Of a stretch of DNA of 64,000 bases, positions 34,879-43,936 are shown one piece after another. Position numbers and translations under genes: made by a program. Where the stretch lies: assembly GCF_019012925.1 (NCBI RefSeq), contig NZ_JAGIRL010000030.1, forward strand, positions 1 through 64,000, read 5' to 3'. This stretch comes from Fusobacterium sp. GTDB taxonomy: Bacteria > Fusobacteriota > Fusobacteriia > Fusobacteriales > Fusobacteriaceae. Within the stretch, counting starts at the first letter, position 1, and every line of letters begins with the position of its first letter. Under the pieces are notes generated by a model. It saw nothing but the letters and a program-made list of their open reading frames with translations, did not search any database and was not told the DNA's origin.

Positions 34879-36630
34879 ATGTTTGAAAAAATAAGAAAAT
34901 CAAATTATGACAAATATCCAGTTGTTGAAGTAAATACACATATTGGAGCTTGGAGTGGATATAATAACATTATAGAAGAATTGAAGTTTAAAGAAGATAA
35001 AAAAAGAGAGGTTATAGTTCTAGATTATTATCATGGTGTCAACGAAAAAGAAATTTTAGAAAATTTAATTAAAAAAATGAAAGCGGATTATATTTTTAAT
35101 TTCTCAGAGGTAAAAAAATCTGAAGAACAAATATTAAAATTTTTAGGAAGAAATTTAACAGATGATAGAGTATTTGGTATTTTATCAAATCATTTAAATA
35201 TAACAGAACTATTAGATATTGACAAGCTAGAAAAATTAAAGAATAAAATTGAGAATATAGAAAATGGAAAAATAATAATTTTTGGAATAGGAGCTTCACT
35301 AATTCCACATGACAAGTTAGTGTATTTTGATTTAACAAGATGGGAAATACAACAAAGATTTAGAGATAAAACATTAGATAACTGGGGAGCTCAAAACTAC
35401 AATGAAGATGTTTTGAAAAAGTATAAAAGAGCTTTTTTTGTTGAATGGAGAATATTAGATAATCATAAAAAAAGATTGTTTCAAAAAATAAATTATTATA
35501 TAGATACTAATATGAAAAACAATCCTAAAATGATAACAGGTAAAAATTTATTATTAGGATTTGATGAAGCTGTATCTAGACCATTTAGGTTAGTTCCATT
35601 TTTTGATCCAGGAGTTTGGGGTGGACAATGGATGAAAAAAATATGTGATTTAGATAAAGAGGAGAAAAATTTTGCATGGTGTTTTGATTGTGTTCCAGAA
35701 GAAAATTCTATTAATTTTAAATATGGAGATATAGTTATACAAACGCCAGCAATAAACTTAGTTTTTAATAAACCTAAAAAATTATTAGGAGAAAAAGTTC
35801 ATGCAAGATTTGGAACAGAGTTTCCAATAAGATTTGATTTTCTAGATACATTTGATGGAGAAAATTTAAGTCTTCAAGTACATCCATTAACTGAATATAT
35901 TCAAGAAAAATTTGGAATGCACTATACTCAGGATGAGAGCTACTATATATTAGATGCTAAAGATAATGCAGTAGTTTATCTAGGAGTTAAAGAAAAAATA
36001 AATCCAGTAGAAATGATAAAAAATTTAGAAGAAGCTCAGAGAGGTAATGAATCATTTGATGATGAAAGGTTTGTAAATAAATTTCCTGCCAAAAAACATG
36101 ATCATTTTTTAATTCCAGCTGGAACTGTTCATTGTTCCGGAAAAGATACAATGGTATTAGAAATAAGTTCAACACCATATATATTTACTTTTAAGTTATG
36201 GGATTGGGATAGATTAGGGTTGGATGGATTACCTAGACCAATTCATTTAGAACATGGAAAACAAAATATTCAATTCGATAGAGATACAAATTGGGTAAAA
36301 AATAATTTAGTAAATAATGTGAAATTAATAAAAAAAGAAAATGGAATAATTGAAGAAAGAACAGGACTACATGAAAGAGAATTTATTGAAACTAGAAGAC
36401 ATTGGTTTGATAAAAAAGTTTATCATAACACGGAAGGAAATTTAAATGTTTTAAATTTAATAGAAGGAGAAGAGGCAATAATAGAATCACCATCAGAAAA
36501 ATTTAAACCTTTTGTAGTTCATTATGCAGAAACATTTATAATTCCTGCTACTATAGGGGAATATACAATCTCTCCATATGGAAAATCTTTGGGAAAACAA
36601 ATAGGAACAATAAAAGCTTATGTAAGATAA
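34879..36630 (+). CDS. Mannose-6-phosphate isomerase class I-like protein with N-terminal extension
   Basis: 583 residues. From about residue 240 it is a class I mannose-6-phosphate isomerase: FDPGVWGGQ at 242-250, the zinc-site LQVHPLTEY (Q333, H335), DESYYI with E353, and IPAGTVHCSG with H418. The preceding ~235 residues resemble no isomerase and include FGIGASLIPHDKLVYFDLTR near 135-154, which is reminiscent of a degenerate nucleoside-kinase-like fold. Standard ManA is about 320-390 residues. With the two cupin isomerases it makes three isomerase-like proteins in a row, upstream of the PTS. Confidence 0.8.
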   Translation: MFEKIRKSNYDKYPVVEVNTHIGAWSGYNNIIEELKFKEDKKREVIVLDYYHGVNEKEILENLIKKMKADYIFNFSEVKKSEEQILKFLGRNLTDDRVFGILSNHLNITELLDIDKLEKLKNKIENIENGKIIIFGIGASLIPHDKLVYFDLTRWEIQQRFRDKTLDNWGAQNYNEDVLKKYKRAFFVEWRILDNHKKRLFQKINYYIDTNMKNNPKMITGKNLLLGFDEAVSRPFRLVPFFDPGVWGGQWMKKICDLDKEEKNFAWCFDCVPEENSINFKYGDIVIQTPAINLVFNKPKKLLGEKVHARFGTEFPIRFDFLDTFDGENLSLQVHPLTEYIQEKFGMHYTQDESYYILDAKDNAVVYLGVKEKINPVEMIKNLEEAQRGNESFDDERFVNKFPAKKHDHFLIPAGTVHCSGKDTMVLEISSTPYIFTFKLWDWDRLGLDGLPRPIHLEHGKQNIQFDRDTNWVKNNLVNNVKLIKKENGIIEERTGLHEREFIETRRHWFDKKVYHNTEGNLNVLNLIEGEEAIIESPSEKFKPFVVHYAETFIIPATIGEYTISPYGKSLGKQIGTIKAYVR

Positions 36631-36644
36631 AAGAGGAGTGTAAA

Positions 36645-37076
36645 ATGAAAGGATTAATAATAGCAACACACGGAGATTTGTGTTTTGGTTTAAAAGATAC
36701 ATATGAAATGGTAGTTGGTAATTTTCCAGAGAATACTGTATTTTTAAGTTTGAAGAAGGGGATGGGAGTAGATGTATTTAAAGAAAATTTTAAAGAAAAT
36801 ATGATGAAATTAAAAAAATGTGATTCCTATCTTATTTTAGTAGATTTAGAAGGAGGATCCCCATATAATACAGCAAGTGAATATTTTTATTCAAAAGATT
36901 ATGAAGGGAAGATTGAAATAGTAACAGGAGTTAATTTACCAATATTAGTTGAAGCTATTGATAATTTAGAAGATATGGAGATAAAAGAGTTAGCAAATTT
37001 ATTGTTAATTAATGAAGCAATAGGGGTAAAAAAAGCTAAAAAAATAGAAAAAACAGAAGAGGAAGAAGAATTTTAG
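36645..37076 (+). CDS. PTS mannose-family EIIA component
   Basis: A 143-residue free-standing IIA of the mannose/fructose/sorbose PTS family. IIATHGDL places the phosphoacceptor His at residue 9. DLEGGSPYNTAS near 66-77 and VTGVNLPILVEA near 91-102 are family features. The last 15 residues are a Lys/Glu tail. It receives phosphate from HPr and passes it to the IIB encoded 11 bp downstream. First of four adjacent PTS genes. Confidence 0.93.
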   Translation: MKGLIIATHGDLCFGLKDTYEMVVGNFPENTVFLSLKKGMGVDVFKENFKENMMKLKKCDSYLILVDLEGGSPYNTASEYFYSKDYEGKIEIVTGVNLPILVEAIDNLEDMEIKELANLLLINEAIGVKKAKKIEKTEEEEEF

Positions 37077-37087
37077 GAGGAAAAGAA

Positions 37088-37570
37088 ATGGCAATATCAT
37101 TTGTAAGAGTAGATGAAAGAGTAATTCATGGACAAATAGTAACAGGTTGGGCAGGTGTATATGAGTGTAATGGTATAATAGGTATAGATGATGGGATAGC
37201 AAATGACCCAGTTTTAGTAAATGTATTTAAAGGAGCTGCTTCAGGGACAAAAGTATGGATATTTGATGTTAAGACTGCGTTAGAAAAATTACCTAAGGTA
37301 ATAGCTAGTGATAAAAAATATTTTGTAATAGCAAAACATCCAGATACTTTTAAGAGATTGGTAGAACAGGGAATTAGTTTAGAAAACTCTAATTCGAATA
37401 AAATAATAATAGGACCTATGCATATTAAAGAAGGGGCTAGAACAATAGGTCCAAATGTAGCTATTTCAGAAAAGGATAAAGATGCTTTTAATTATTTAGA
37501 TGATAAATATACAATTGAATTTAGATTAGTTCCATCAGCAAAACCATATTACTGGAAGGATATAAAATAA
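37088..37570 (+). CDS. PTS mannose-family EIIB component
   Basis: A 160-residue IIB. FVRVDERVIHGQIVTGW contains the phosphohistidine H14 typical of this family, which uses His rather than Cys. KIIIGPMHIKEGARTIGP near 113-130 is also conserved. It phosphorylates the sugar carried by IIC/IID. SD AGGAGG directly after the IIA stop; a 32-bp gap with GGGGAGG precedes the IIC gene. Confidence 0.93.
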   Translation: MAISFVRVDERVIHGQIVTGWAGVYECNGIIGIDDGIANDPVLVNVFKGAASGTKVWIFDVKTALEKLPKVIASDKKYFVIAKHPDTFKRLVEQGISLENSNSNKIIIGPMHIKEGARTIGPNVAISEKDKDAFNYLDDKYTIEFRLVPSAKPYYWKDIK

Positions 37571-37602
37571 ATTAATATTATAAGAAAAGGGGAGGTAAGA
37601 AA

Positions 37603-38397
37603 ATGTTATTACAAGCAACTTTAATAGGATTATTTTGTTATTTAGGAGCATTAAGTGTACCATGGGCTTTTGGTCTTACAGGAGGATGGTATGTTCTTTC
37701 AAGACCATTAGTTTCTGGAATGATAGTAGGAGCAATATTAGGGGATGTACAAACAGGAATTATGATAGGGATAGCTGTTCAAGCCGTGTATATTGCAATG
37801 GTTACTCCAGGTGGAACAATGCCAGCAGATTTAAACTTTGTTGCATATCCAGCAATAGCTTTAGGAATATTGTCGGGAAAAGACCCTAAAATTGCGGTGA
37901 CATTGGCAGCTACTATAGGGATTTTAGGAACAGTGGTTTTTAATATGATGCAAGTTATAAACTCATATTGGGCAGATAAAACAGATAAAGCTATTTCTAG
38001 TGGAGATATATCTGGATTGAGAAAATATAGTGTATATTACCCGCAGTTTGGAAATTTTATTTTAAGATTTGTTCCATCTTTTATAGCAGTATATTTTGGT
38101 GCAGAATATGTAGTAGAAATGTTGGATGCAGTACCTCAAGCCGTGATTAATATAATGAATGTTTTAGGTGGAATTTTACCAGCTGTTGGAATTGGAGTTT
38201 TACTAAAACAAATAGTTAAAGAAAATTCAATATTATTATTTTTTATAGTAGGATTTATTTGTGTAACTTTATTAAAACTAAGTATGATAGGATTAGCAAT
38301 AATAGGAGTATTTTTTGCATATCTTCATTTTAATTATAAACCTGTAAAAGTGACAACAATAACAACAATTGTAAAAGATGAGGAGGATGAATTTTAA
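37603..38397 (+). CDS. PTS mannose-family EIIC component (sugar channel)
   Basis: A 264-residue membrane protein with about six to eight hydrophobic segments. GLTGGWYVLSRPLVSGMIVG near 24-43 and the following GAILGDVQTGIMIG are typical of IIC-Man/Sor. It forms the translocation pore with IID. The stop overlaps the IID start by one base (TAATG). Substrate specificity cannot be read from sequence alone; mannose, glucosamine, sorbose, fructose or a modified hexose are all possible for the family. Confidence 0.92.
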   Translation: MLLQATLIGLFCYLGALSVPWAFGLTGGWYVLSRPLVSGMIVGAILGDVQTGIMIGIAVQAVYIAMVTPGGTMPADLNFVAYPAIALGILSGKDPKIAVTLAATIGILGTVVFNMMQVINSYWADKTDKAISSGDISGLRKYSVYYPQFGNFILRFVPSFIAVYFGAEYVVEMLDAVPQAVINIMNVLGGILPAVGIGVLLKQIVKENSILLFFIVGFICVTLLKLSMIGLAIIGVFFAYLHFNYKPVKVTTITTIVKDEEDEF

Positions 38398-39209
38398 TGA
38401 CTGAGAAAAAATTAAGTAAAAAAGCGTTAGTTAGATCTTGGAAAACTTGGATGATGCATAATCTTTCATCTATGAGTTTTGAAAGATTGGAATCTTTTGG
38501 ATTTTGTTATTCAATGGTTCCTATAATAGAGGAGTTATATAAAGACAATAAAGAAGAAAAAATAGCAGCATTAAAAAGACATTCAGTATTTTATAATACA
38601 GAACCTCAATTAGGAGCTATAATTAATGGAATAGCATGTGGTCTTGAAGAAAAAAGAGCGAATGGACAAAAAATTGAAGATGAATTAATAAATGGACTTA
38701 AAGTTGGAATGATGGGACCAGTAGCTGGAATAGGAGATTCAATGATTCCAGGAATGTTAGTTCCTATTTTACTTAGTATTGGAATGGGACTTTCGGCAAA
38801 CGGTAGTATAATGGGACCGATCTTTTATATATTACTTTATTTAGGAATTGTAATACCAGGATCATATTTTCTCTTTATGAAAGGTTATACATTAGGAACA
38901 GATGCAGTAAAATTTTTAGTGGATGAAAGAGCAGAAAGATTAAAAGAATCTTTTTCAATATTAGGAGTATTTATAACAGGTGGAATTGCTGCAAATTATG
39001 TAAAGGCTACTACAAAATTAAGTTATATGGATGGAAGTGTAAACATTAATATTCAAAACATATTAGATGGAATTTTTCCTAATTTAATTCCTCTTGTAAT
39101 AGTTGGATTAGTATATTATTTAATGACAAAGAAAAAATTTTCTTCCTTAAAAGTAATGCTAACTCTATTAGTATTGGTAAGTATTGGGGTTGTAATAGGA
39201 GTATTTTAA
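38397..39209 (+). CDS. PTS mannose-family EIID component
   Basis: A 270-residue membrane partner of IIC, unique to the mannose PTS family. WMMHNLSSMSFERLESFGF near 18-36, HSVFYNTEPQLGAIINGIAC near 60-79 and GPVAGIGDSMIPG near 107-119 are hallmark IID motifs. Hydrophobic segments follow at about 120-165 and 225-270. Coupled to IIC by a one-base overlap and followed by a strong terminator, so the cupin-ManA-PTS unit ends here. Confidence 0.93.
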   Translation: MTEKKLSKKALVRSWKTWMMHNLSSMSFERLESFGFCYSMVPIIEELYKDNKEEKIAALKRHSVFYNTEPQLGAIINGIACGLEEKRANGQKIEDELINGLKVGMMGPVAGIGDSMIPGMLVPILLSIGMGLSANGSIMGPIFYILLYLGIVIPGSYFLFMKGYTLGTDAVKFLVDERAERLKESFSILGVFITGGIAANYVKATTKLSYMDGSVNINIQNILDGIFPNLIPLVIVGLVYYLMTKKKFSSLKVMLTLLVLVSIGVVIGVF

Positions 39210-39210
39210 T

Positions 39211-39245
39211 AAAAAAGCTGTTACAATTTATGTAACAGCTTTTTT
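39211..39245 (+). terminator. Terminator of the mannose-PTS operon
   Basis: A perfect 15-bp stem: AAAAAAGCTGTTACA (39211-39225) and TGTAACAGCTTTTTT (39231-39245), loop of 5. Confidence 0.92.
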
Positions 39246-39276
39246 ATTAAGATTTCTAGAATAAGAAATAAAAAAG

Positions 39277-39285
39277 TGATATAAT
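39277..39285 (+). promoter_or_regulatory. Extended -10 promoter for the island regulator
   Basis: TGATATAAT (TG at 39277-39278, TATAAT at 39280-39285), 30 bp before the regulator start. A poor TAGAAT lies at -35. Regulator and phosphatase thus seem to be transcribed separately from the PTS operon. Confidence 0.55.
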
Positions 39286-39315
39286 ATATAAAATTATAAT
39301 TTAGGAGATAAATGG

Positions 39316-40050
39316 ATGAAAGAAAAAGTACAACCATTATATAAAATAGTTGAGGAAAAAATAATGGTATTATTACAAGAAAAACCTTATAGTGATGGAT
39401 TTTATTTACCAACAGAATTAGAATTGATGAAAAGATATAATGTAAGTAGGCATACAATTAGAAAGGCAATGGAAAATTTAGTAATAAGACATATAGTTGA
39501 AAGAGAAAAAGGAAAAGGAACAAGAAAAATTTTAGAAGAAAAATCAGTTGTAAAAACTAAATTAAATGATTGGAGAAGTTTAACTGATGAGATGTCTTCA
39601 AAGGGATATACTTTTTCATATGGAAGTAAAAAAATAGATATTCTAGATTCAACTGATGAATTAAAAAGAATTTTTTCTTTAAATGGTGATGAAAAAATAG
39701 TATCTCTACAAAGAGTTGGAGTAGATATAGTTCCAATAGTTTCTTTTGTAAGTTATTTTAATCCAATTTTAAGATTAGATAATGATAAAGAATTTTTAGA
39801 AGGGAAATTTAGAAAATTATATGAATATTTAGAGAAAAGTTATGAGGTAAAAATAGTAAAGTCTGAGGAGGAAATTACTGCAAAAATGCCAAGCAAAGAA
39901 ATTAGAAAAAAGCTAAACTTATCTAAAGATACACCTATTTTATGTAGGAAAAGATTGGTGTATGACGATAAAAATAGATTGATAGAATATAATATTGGAT
40001 ACTATAATTCAGAGAAATTTAGTTATAATGTAAGTTTAGAAAAATCATAA
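39316..40050 (+). CDS. GntR-family (HutC/UTRA) transcriptional regulator
   Basis: 244 residues. The N-terminal winged helix (about 8-75) has LPTELELMKRYNVSRHTIRK as helix-turn-helix, and the C-terminal ~160 residues form a UTRA effector domain, which in relatives binds sugar phosphates. It follows the mannose-PTS operon and its terminator and is the natural candidate to control that operon. The next gene, a HAD phosphatase, begins 23 bp downstream and is probably cotranscribed. The effector is unknown. Confidence 0.87.
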   Translation: MKEKVQPLYKIVEEKIMVLLQEKPYSDGFYLPTELELMKRYNVSRHTIRKAMENLVIRHIVEREKGKGTRKILEEKSVVKTKLNDWRSLTDEMSSKGYTFSYGSKKIDILDSTDELKRIFSLNGDEKIVSLQRVGVDIVPIVSFVSYFNPILRLDNDKEFLEGKFRKLYEYLEKSYEVKIVKSEEEITAKMPSKEIRKKLNLSKDTPILCRKRLVYDDKNRLIEYNIGYYNSEKFSYNVSLEKS

Positions 40051-40073
40051 TAAATTTGATAAAGGTGAAAAAT

Positions 40074-40886
40074 ATGGAATATAAAATGATTGTATCAGAT
40101 TTAGATGGAACATTGCTAAATTCAGAAAATAAAATTAGTTTAGAAAATAAAGAAACTTTAAAAAAATTAATAAAAGGAGGGAAAAAATTTGTAATAGCAA
40201 CAGGAAGACATCATATTGATGCACAATTTTTTGCTAAGGAATTAGAAAATGATTTTTATTTGATAACAAATAACGGAGCAAAAATTTTATATAAATCAAA
40301 AGAAGTTTTTAAAAGTATAATTCCCAGAAATCTATTACAAAAATTACTTGAATTGAATATTGATACTAAAGTTTCTAAAAATTTATTTACTGAAAATGGT
40401 TGGTATAGTGATAAAGAAATAGAAATATTTAATACTCATAATACTAATAGTCATTTTCCTTTAAAAATTACAAATTTAGAAAATTATAAAGAGGAAGAGG
40501 TTTTAAAATTTTTCTTTTTAAGTACAGTTCCAGAAAAAATAAAAAAAGTAGAAAAATTACTATCTTTAGATTTAGAATTAAAACAAGGATTAAATTTTTC
40601 TACTTCTGATAAATTTTGTTTGGAAGTGACCGCTAAAAATGTAAATAAAGGTCAAGGAATAAAAAGAATCTCAGAATTAGAAATGATAAATTTAAATGAG
40701 GTAATAGCTTTTGGTGATGGATTAAATGATAAAGAAATGCTTGAAATAGTAGGAAATGGTATAATTATGGAAAATGGGAATCCTATTTTAAAAGAACAAC
40801 TTTCAACTAAAAAAATAACTAAAAGTTGTGATGAAAATGGAGTTGCATATTATTTAAAAAAAATTTTTAAGGAATATTTTAAGTAA
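40074..40886 (+). CDS. Cof-type HAD-superfamily phosphatase
   Basis: 270 residues. Motif I SDLDGTLL near 7-14 (nucleophile Asp and acid/base Asp), the motif II/III region ending in KGQGIKR, and motif IV FGDGLNDKEML identify a class IIB (Cof) HAD hydrolase. Such enzymes dephosphorylate sugar phosphates or flavin precursors. I place the start at ATG 40074, six bases after AAAGGTG; TTG 40056 is in frame but has no SD. Its position after the regulator suggests it limits toxic sugar-phosphate build-up for the island. Confidence 0.85.
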   Translation: MEYKMIVSDLDGTLLNSENKISLENKETLKKLIKGGKKFVIATGRHHIDAQFFAKELENDFYLITNNGAKILYKSKEVFKSIIPRNLLQKLLELNIDTKVSKNLFTENGWYSDKEIEIFNTHNTNSHFPLKITNLENYKEEEVLKFFFLSTVPEKIKKVEKLLSLDLELKQGLNFSTSDKFCLEVTAKNVNKGQGIKRISELEMINLNEVIAFGDGLNDKEMLEIVGNGIIMENGNPILKEQLSTKKITKSCDENGVAYYLKKIFKEYFK

Positions 40887-40959
40887 TTATATTGAGGGAT
40901 CTCTTTTTTCTAGTCAAATTTTATATTTTTATTATACAGTAATTTTGAATTATGAATAT

Positions 40960-41186
40960 TTATAGGTAAATGAAGGGAGTTTTTAACCTTTTTGTTGAAG
41001 GCTCCCTTTCTATATAAGTAACTGATAACATAATTTCATATAAATCAAATACACTCTTTAGTATGGTATTTTCCTCTTTAAGTAATTTATTTTCTTTTTC
41101 TAATTCTTCAATTCTAGGTAAGTTTTAGCTAATTGAAATTTAAGATCAGCGATTTTATGTAATAAATTTTCAATTTTAATTTCCAC
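40960..41186 (-). pseudogene. Broken small coiled-coil ORF, frameshifted
   Basis: Most of a 416-bp gap without intact genes. On the minus strand a GTG at 41186 opens a short frame (VEIKIENLLHKIADLKFQL...) that stops after about 28 codons near 41100. A second frame then continues with RIEELEKENKLLKEENTILK and runs to a stop at 40960. The join suggests one coiled-coil protein of about 75 residues split by a frameshift. The Leu/Glu/Lys repeat resembles the C-terminal zipper of IS3-type transposase OrfA but is too short to assign. No inverted repeats were seen. Low confidence. Confidence 0.3.
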
Positions 41187-41234
41187 AAAGATTCATTTCC
41201 TGGTTTGATAAGTTTTTACTTTTTGAATATAAAA

Positions 41235-41266
41235 AAGACCCTCTTCAAATTTTTGAAGAAAGTCTT
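41235..41266 (-). terminator. Terminator after the cysteine-synthase-like gene
   Basis: On the minus strand, AAGACTTTCTTCAAA and TTTGAAGAGGGTCTT pair over 15 bp with two G-U pairs and are followed by a T-run. It lies about 37 bp past the stop codon. Confidence 0.8.
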
Positions 41267-41302
41267 AAATTTTCACATCAGACCTGAATAGCTATAAATT
41301 TT

Positions 41303-42220
41303 CTAAAAAATATTACTAGATAGATATTTTTCTCCAGAATCGTTAGAAAATACAACAATATTTAAATTTTTATTTTTATTATTTTTACAAATTTCTATAG
41401 CTGAAGATAGAGTAGCTCCAGTGGAAATTCCAGCTAGAATTCCCTCTTTTTTAGCTAATTTTTTCATATAATCAATACTTTTATCATAATTAGCCAATAA
41501 TACTTTATCAGCTAAGCTATTATTAAAAACATCTGGTATTTTTCCCAAGCTCATACCCATACCTTGAATCTTATGAGATCCAGTATATCCTTTTGAGATA
41601 AGAGGAGAAGTATCAGGTTCAAGAGCTATGTTTTGTATACTTGGAATAACCTCTTTCAATCTTTTAGCAATTCCAGAAAAACTTCCGCCTGTTCCTGTTC
41701 CACAGATAAAATAGTCAATTTTATTATTCAAATCTTTTAGAATTTCATTGGCAGTAGTTTCATAGTGTATACCTGGATTTCTAGGATTAGAAAATTGATT
41801 AGGAATAAAATAATCTTTTGTTTCCTCTTTTATTAATTCAAGTTTATCACTACAACCTTTCATTCCTAAGTGTCCAGGAGTCAAAATTACCTCTGCTCCA
41901 TAGGCTCTCATAAGTTGAATTCTTTCAATACTCATATTGTCAGGCATTATTATTTTTAATTTATATTTTTTCAAAGCACAGATCATAGCTAATGAAATTC
42001 CTGTATTTCCACTAGTAGCTTCAATTATAGTTGTTTTTTTACTTATTTTTCCAGATTTTTCAGCATCTTCAATCATAGCCAAAGCTATTCTATCTTTAGT
42101 ACTTTTGCTAGGATTACTTCCTTCTAATTTTAAATATATATTATTTCCAAAAGTTTCGATACTATTTAATTTTATAATTGGAGTATTTCCAATAAGCTCT
42201 AACATTGATTGTATTAACAT
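41303..42220 (-). CDS. cysK: Cysteine synthase-like PLP enzyme (fold type II)
   Basis: 305 residues. The PLP lysine is K42 in NPSKSTKDR, the substrate loop EATSGNTGIS lies near 67-76, and the phosphate cup GTGTGGS near 174-180. The segment normally KIQGIGAGFIP reads KIQGMGMSLGKIP (217-229), a change with a small insertion beside the active site. CysK makes cysteine from O-acetylserine and sulfide; fusobacterial paralogues can instead release H2S from cysteine or make lanthionine. SD GGAGGGG precedes the start. A single-gene unit, no cysE nearby. The exact reaction is open. Confidence 0.78.
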   Translation of the reverse strand: MLIQSMLELIGNTPIIKLNSIETFGNNIYLKLEGSNPSKSTKDRIALAMIEDAEKSGKISKKTTIIEATSGNTGISLAMICALKKYKLKIIMPDNMSIERIQLMRAYGAEVILTPGHLGMKGCSDKLELIKEETKDYFIPNQFSNPRNPGIHYETTANEILKDLNNKIDYFICGTGTGGSFSGIAKRLKEVIPSIQNIALEPDTSPLISKGYTGSHKIQGMGMSLGKIPDVFNNSLADKVLLANYDKSIDYMKKLAKKEGILAGISTGATLSSAIEICKNNKNKNLNIVVFSNDSGEKYLSSNIF

Positions 42221-42417
42221 TTTTCCCCTCCGTAAAGTATTGATTATATTAAAATTATAAGGGAAAAAACTATAAAATTATAGATGCCAATAAAAAAATT
42301 ATAAAGTTCAATATATTTTATATTATCCTTATTTTTTCTAGTTTTATAAGTTTATTTTAGTTCATGATTTTAGAATACTAGTAGATAACTTATAGGATCT
42401 GTTAGAAATTTTACTTC

Positions 42418-43830
42418 TTATCTCTCTTTACAATAGTTATAAAGACCTTTTACATGTACTCCAGAAGCTCCTTTTTTAAACCATTTAGAGGAGTTATCAA
42501 AGGCAGTACCAGCAATATCCATATGTGTCCAAGGAGTATCCTCAGCAAAAATTTCTAAGAATTTAGCAGCACTAATAGCTCCACCCCATCTTGTTCCCAT
42601 ATGTTTAATATCAGCAACCTCTGATTTTAAAAGTTCTTTAAATTGGTTATCAAGAGGCATTCTCCAGATTCTCTCTCCATATTTATTACAACTATTCTCT
42701 AATTTAGAATAAATATCATCAGAGTTAGAGAATACTCCAGTAATAAATGTACCTAAAGCTACCATCATAGCTCCAGTAAGAGTAGCTACATCAATTATTT
42801 CACTGACCTTTTCATTTCTAACAATATAAGTTATAGCATCAGCAAGGGCTAATCTACCTTCTGCATCAGTATTTATTATCTCTACACTTTTTCCGTTCAT
42901 AGATTTGATAATATCTCCAGGTCTGTATGAGTTTCCATTGATAGAGTTTTCACAAGCAGGAACAACAGCGATAACATTTCTTTTTATTTTATTTTTAGCC
43001 ACAGCACACATTGTACCAATAACTGTAGCTCCACCAGTCATATCATCTTTCATAGTTAGCATAGAATCAGCAGGTTTTAAACAAAGTCCACCAGTATCAT
43101 AAGTTAATCCTTTTCCAACTAAACCTATTTTTTCGTCAGAAGAAGAATCTCCAAAATATCTCATAACTATAAGCTTAGGTTTATTAACAGAAGCTTTTCC
43201 AACGTTATATAAAAGGTTCATACCTAAATCTTGAATTTTATTCTCATCAAGTATTTCTACTTCAAATCCAAACTCCTTACCAAGTAGTAAAGTTCTCTCA
43301 GCTAGAGTGTCAGGGTTGATAATATTAGCTGGTAAATTAACCAATTCTCTAGTAACATCAGTAGCCTCATTTAAAATAAGAGCCTCTGTAATATCTATAT
43401 TATCAAAAGAGAAAAAATCAACATCTATTTTTTTTCCTTTTTCACTTTTAAATTCATCAAAATAGTAATTTACATTTCCAACTATTTCACAAATAATATC
43501 GGTATTTCCAAGTTCTTTAGAGTTACTAGATATTAATATACTACCTTTTTGTTCGTTAAGATATTTAAAAAGAGTCTCTCTCAATATATTTTCAGAGAAC
43601 TCCTCTTTTTTTCCAAATCCTAGAATATCCATTGATATAAGAGTGTCGTTAACAAAATAGTTAACTGATAAAACTTCAGATCTCTTTCCAGTAAAAGAGT
43701 TTTTCTCCTTTAGTTTTTCTATTAATTTTTTTCCATCTTCAGGAATACAATCACAATAATTATTCTCATCTTCAAATATTAATAGAAGATTTTTATCATA
43801 AAATTTTTCTAATTTATTTATAACTTTCAT
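42418..43830 (-). CDS. pepA: Leucyl aminopeptidase, M17 family (PepA-like)
   Basis: 470 residues. The M17 signature NTDAEGRLALADA and upstream metal/catalytic motifs GKGLTYDTGGLCLKP and MKDDMTGGA are intact. It is a two-metal hexameric aminopeptidase that recycles peptides in the cytoplasm. I start at ATG 43830: GGAGG lies just upstream, and the earlier in-frame ATG at 43842 is fused to that SD. Its own extended -10 promoter is upstream. The divergent N-terminal ~130 residues are usual for the family. Confidence 0.92.
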   Translation of the reverse strand: MKVINKLEKFYDKNLLLIFEDENNYCDCIPEDGKKLIEKLKEKNSFTGKRSEVLSVNYFVNDTLISMDILGFGKKEEFSENILRETLFKYLNEQKGSILISSNSKELGNTDIICEIVGNVNYYFDEFKSEKGKKIDVDFFSFDNIDITEALILNEATDVTRELVNLPANIINPDTLAERTLLLGKEFGFEVEILDENKIQDLGMNLLYNVGKASVNKPKLIVMRYFGDSSSDEKIGLVGKGLTYDTGGLCLKPADSMLTMKDDMTGGATVIGTMCAVAKNKIKRNVIAVVPACENSINGNSYRPGDIIKSMNGKSVEIINTDAEGRLALADAITYIVRNEKVSEIIDVATLTGAMMVALGTFITGVFSNSDDIYSKLENSCNKYGERIWRMPLDNQFKELLKSEVADIKHMGTRWGGAISAAKFLEIFAEDTPWTHMDIAGTAFDNSSKWFKKGASGVHVKGLYNYCKER

Positions 43831-43858
43831 ATGAACCTCCATTAATGATCTTTATTAT

Positions 43859-43867
43859 ATTATATCA
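43859..43867 (-). promoter_or_regulatory. Extended -10 promoter for pepA
   Basis: On the minus strand TGATATAAT: TGA at 43865-43867 and TATAAT at 43859-43864, about 30 bp before the start codon. No clear -35. Confidence 0.5.
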
Positions 43868-43936
43868 TAAAAAAAATATAAAACTAGATTAATTTGATAT
43901 AAAATAAAATTGTTATATGAGTTTTTTTATAAAAAA

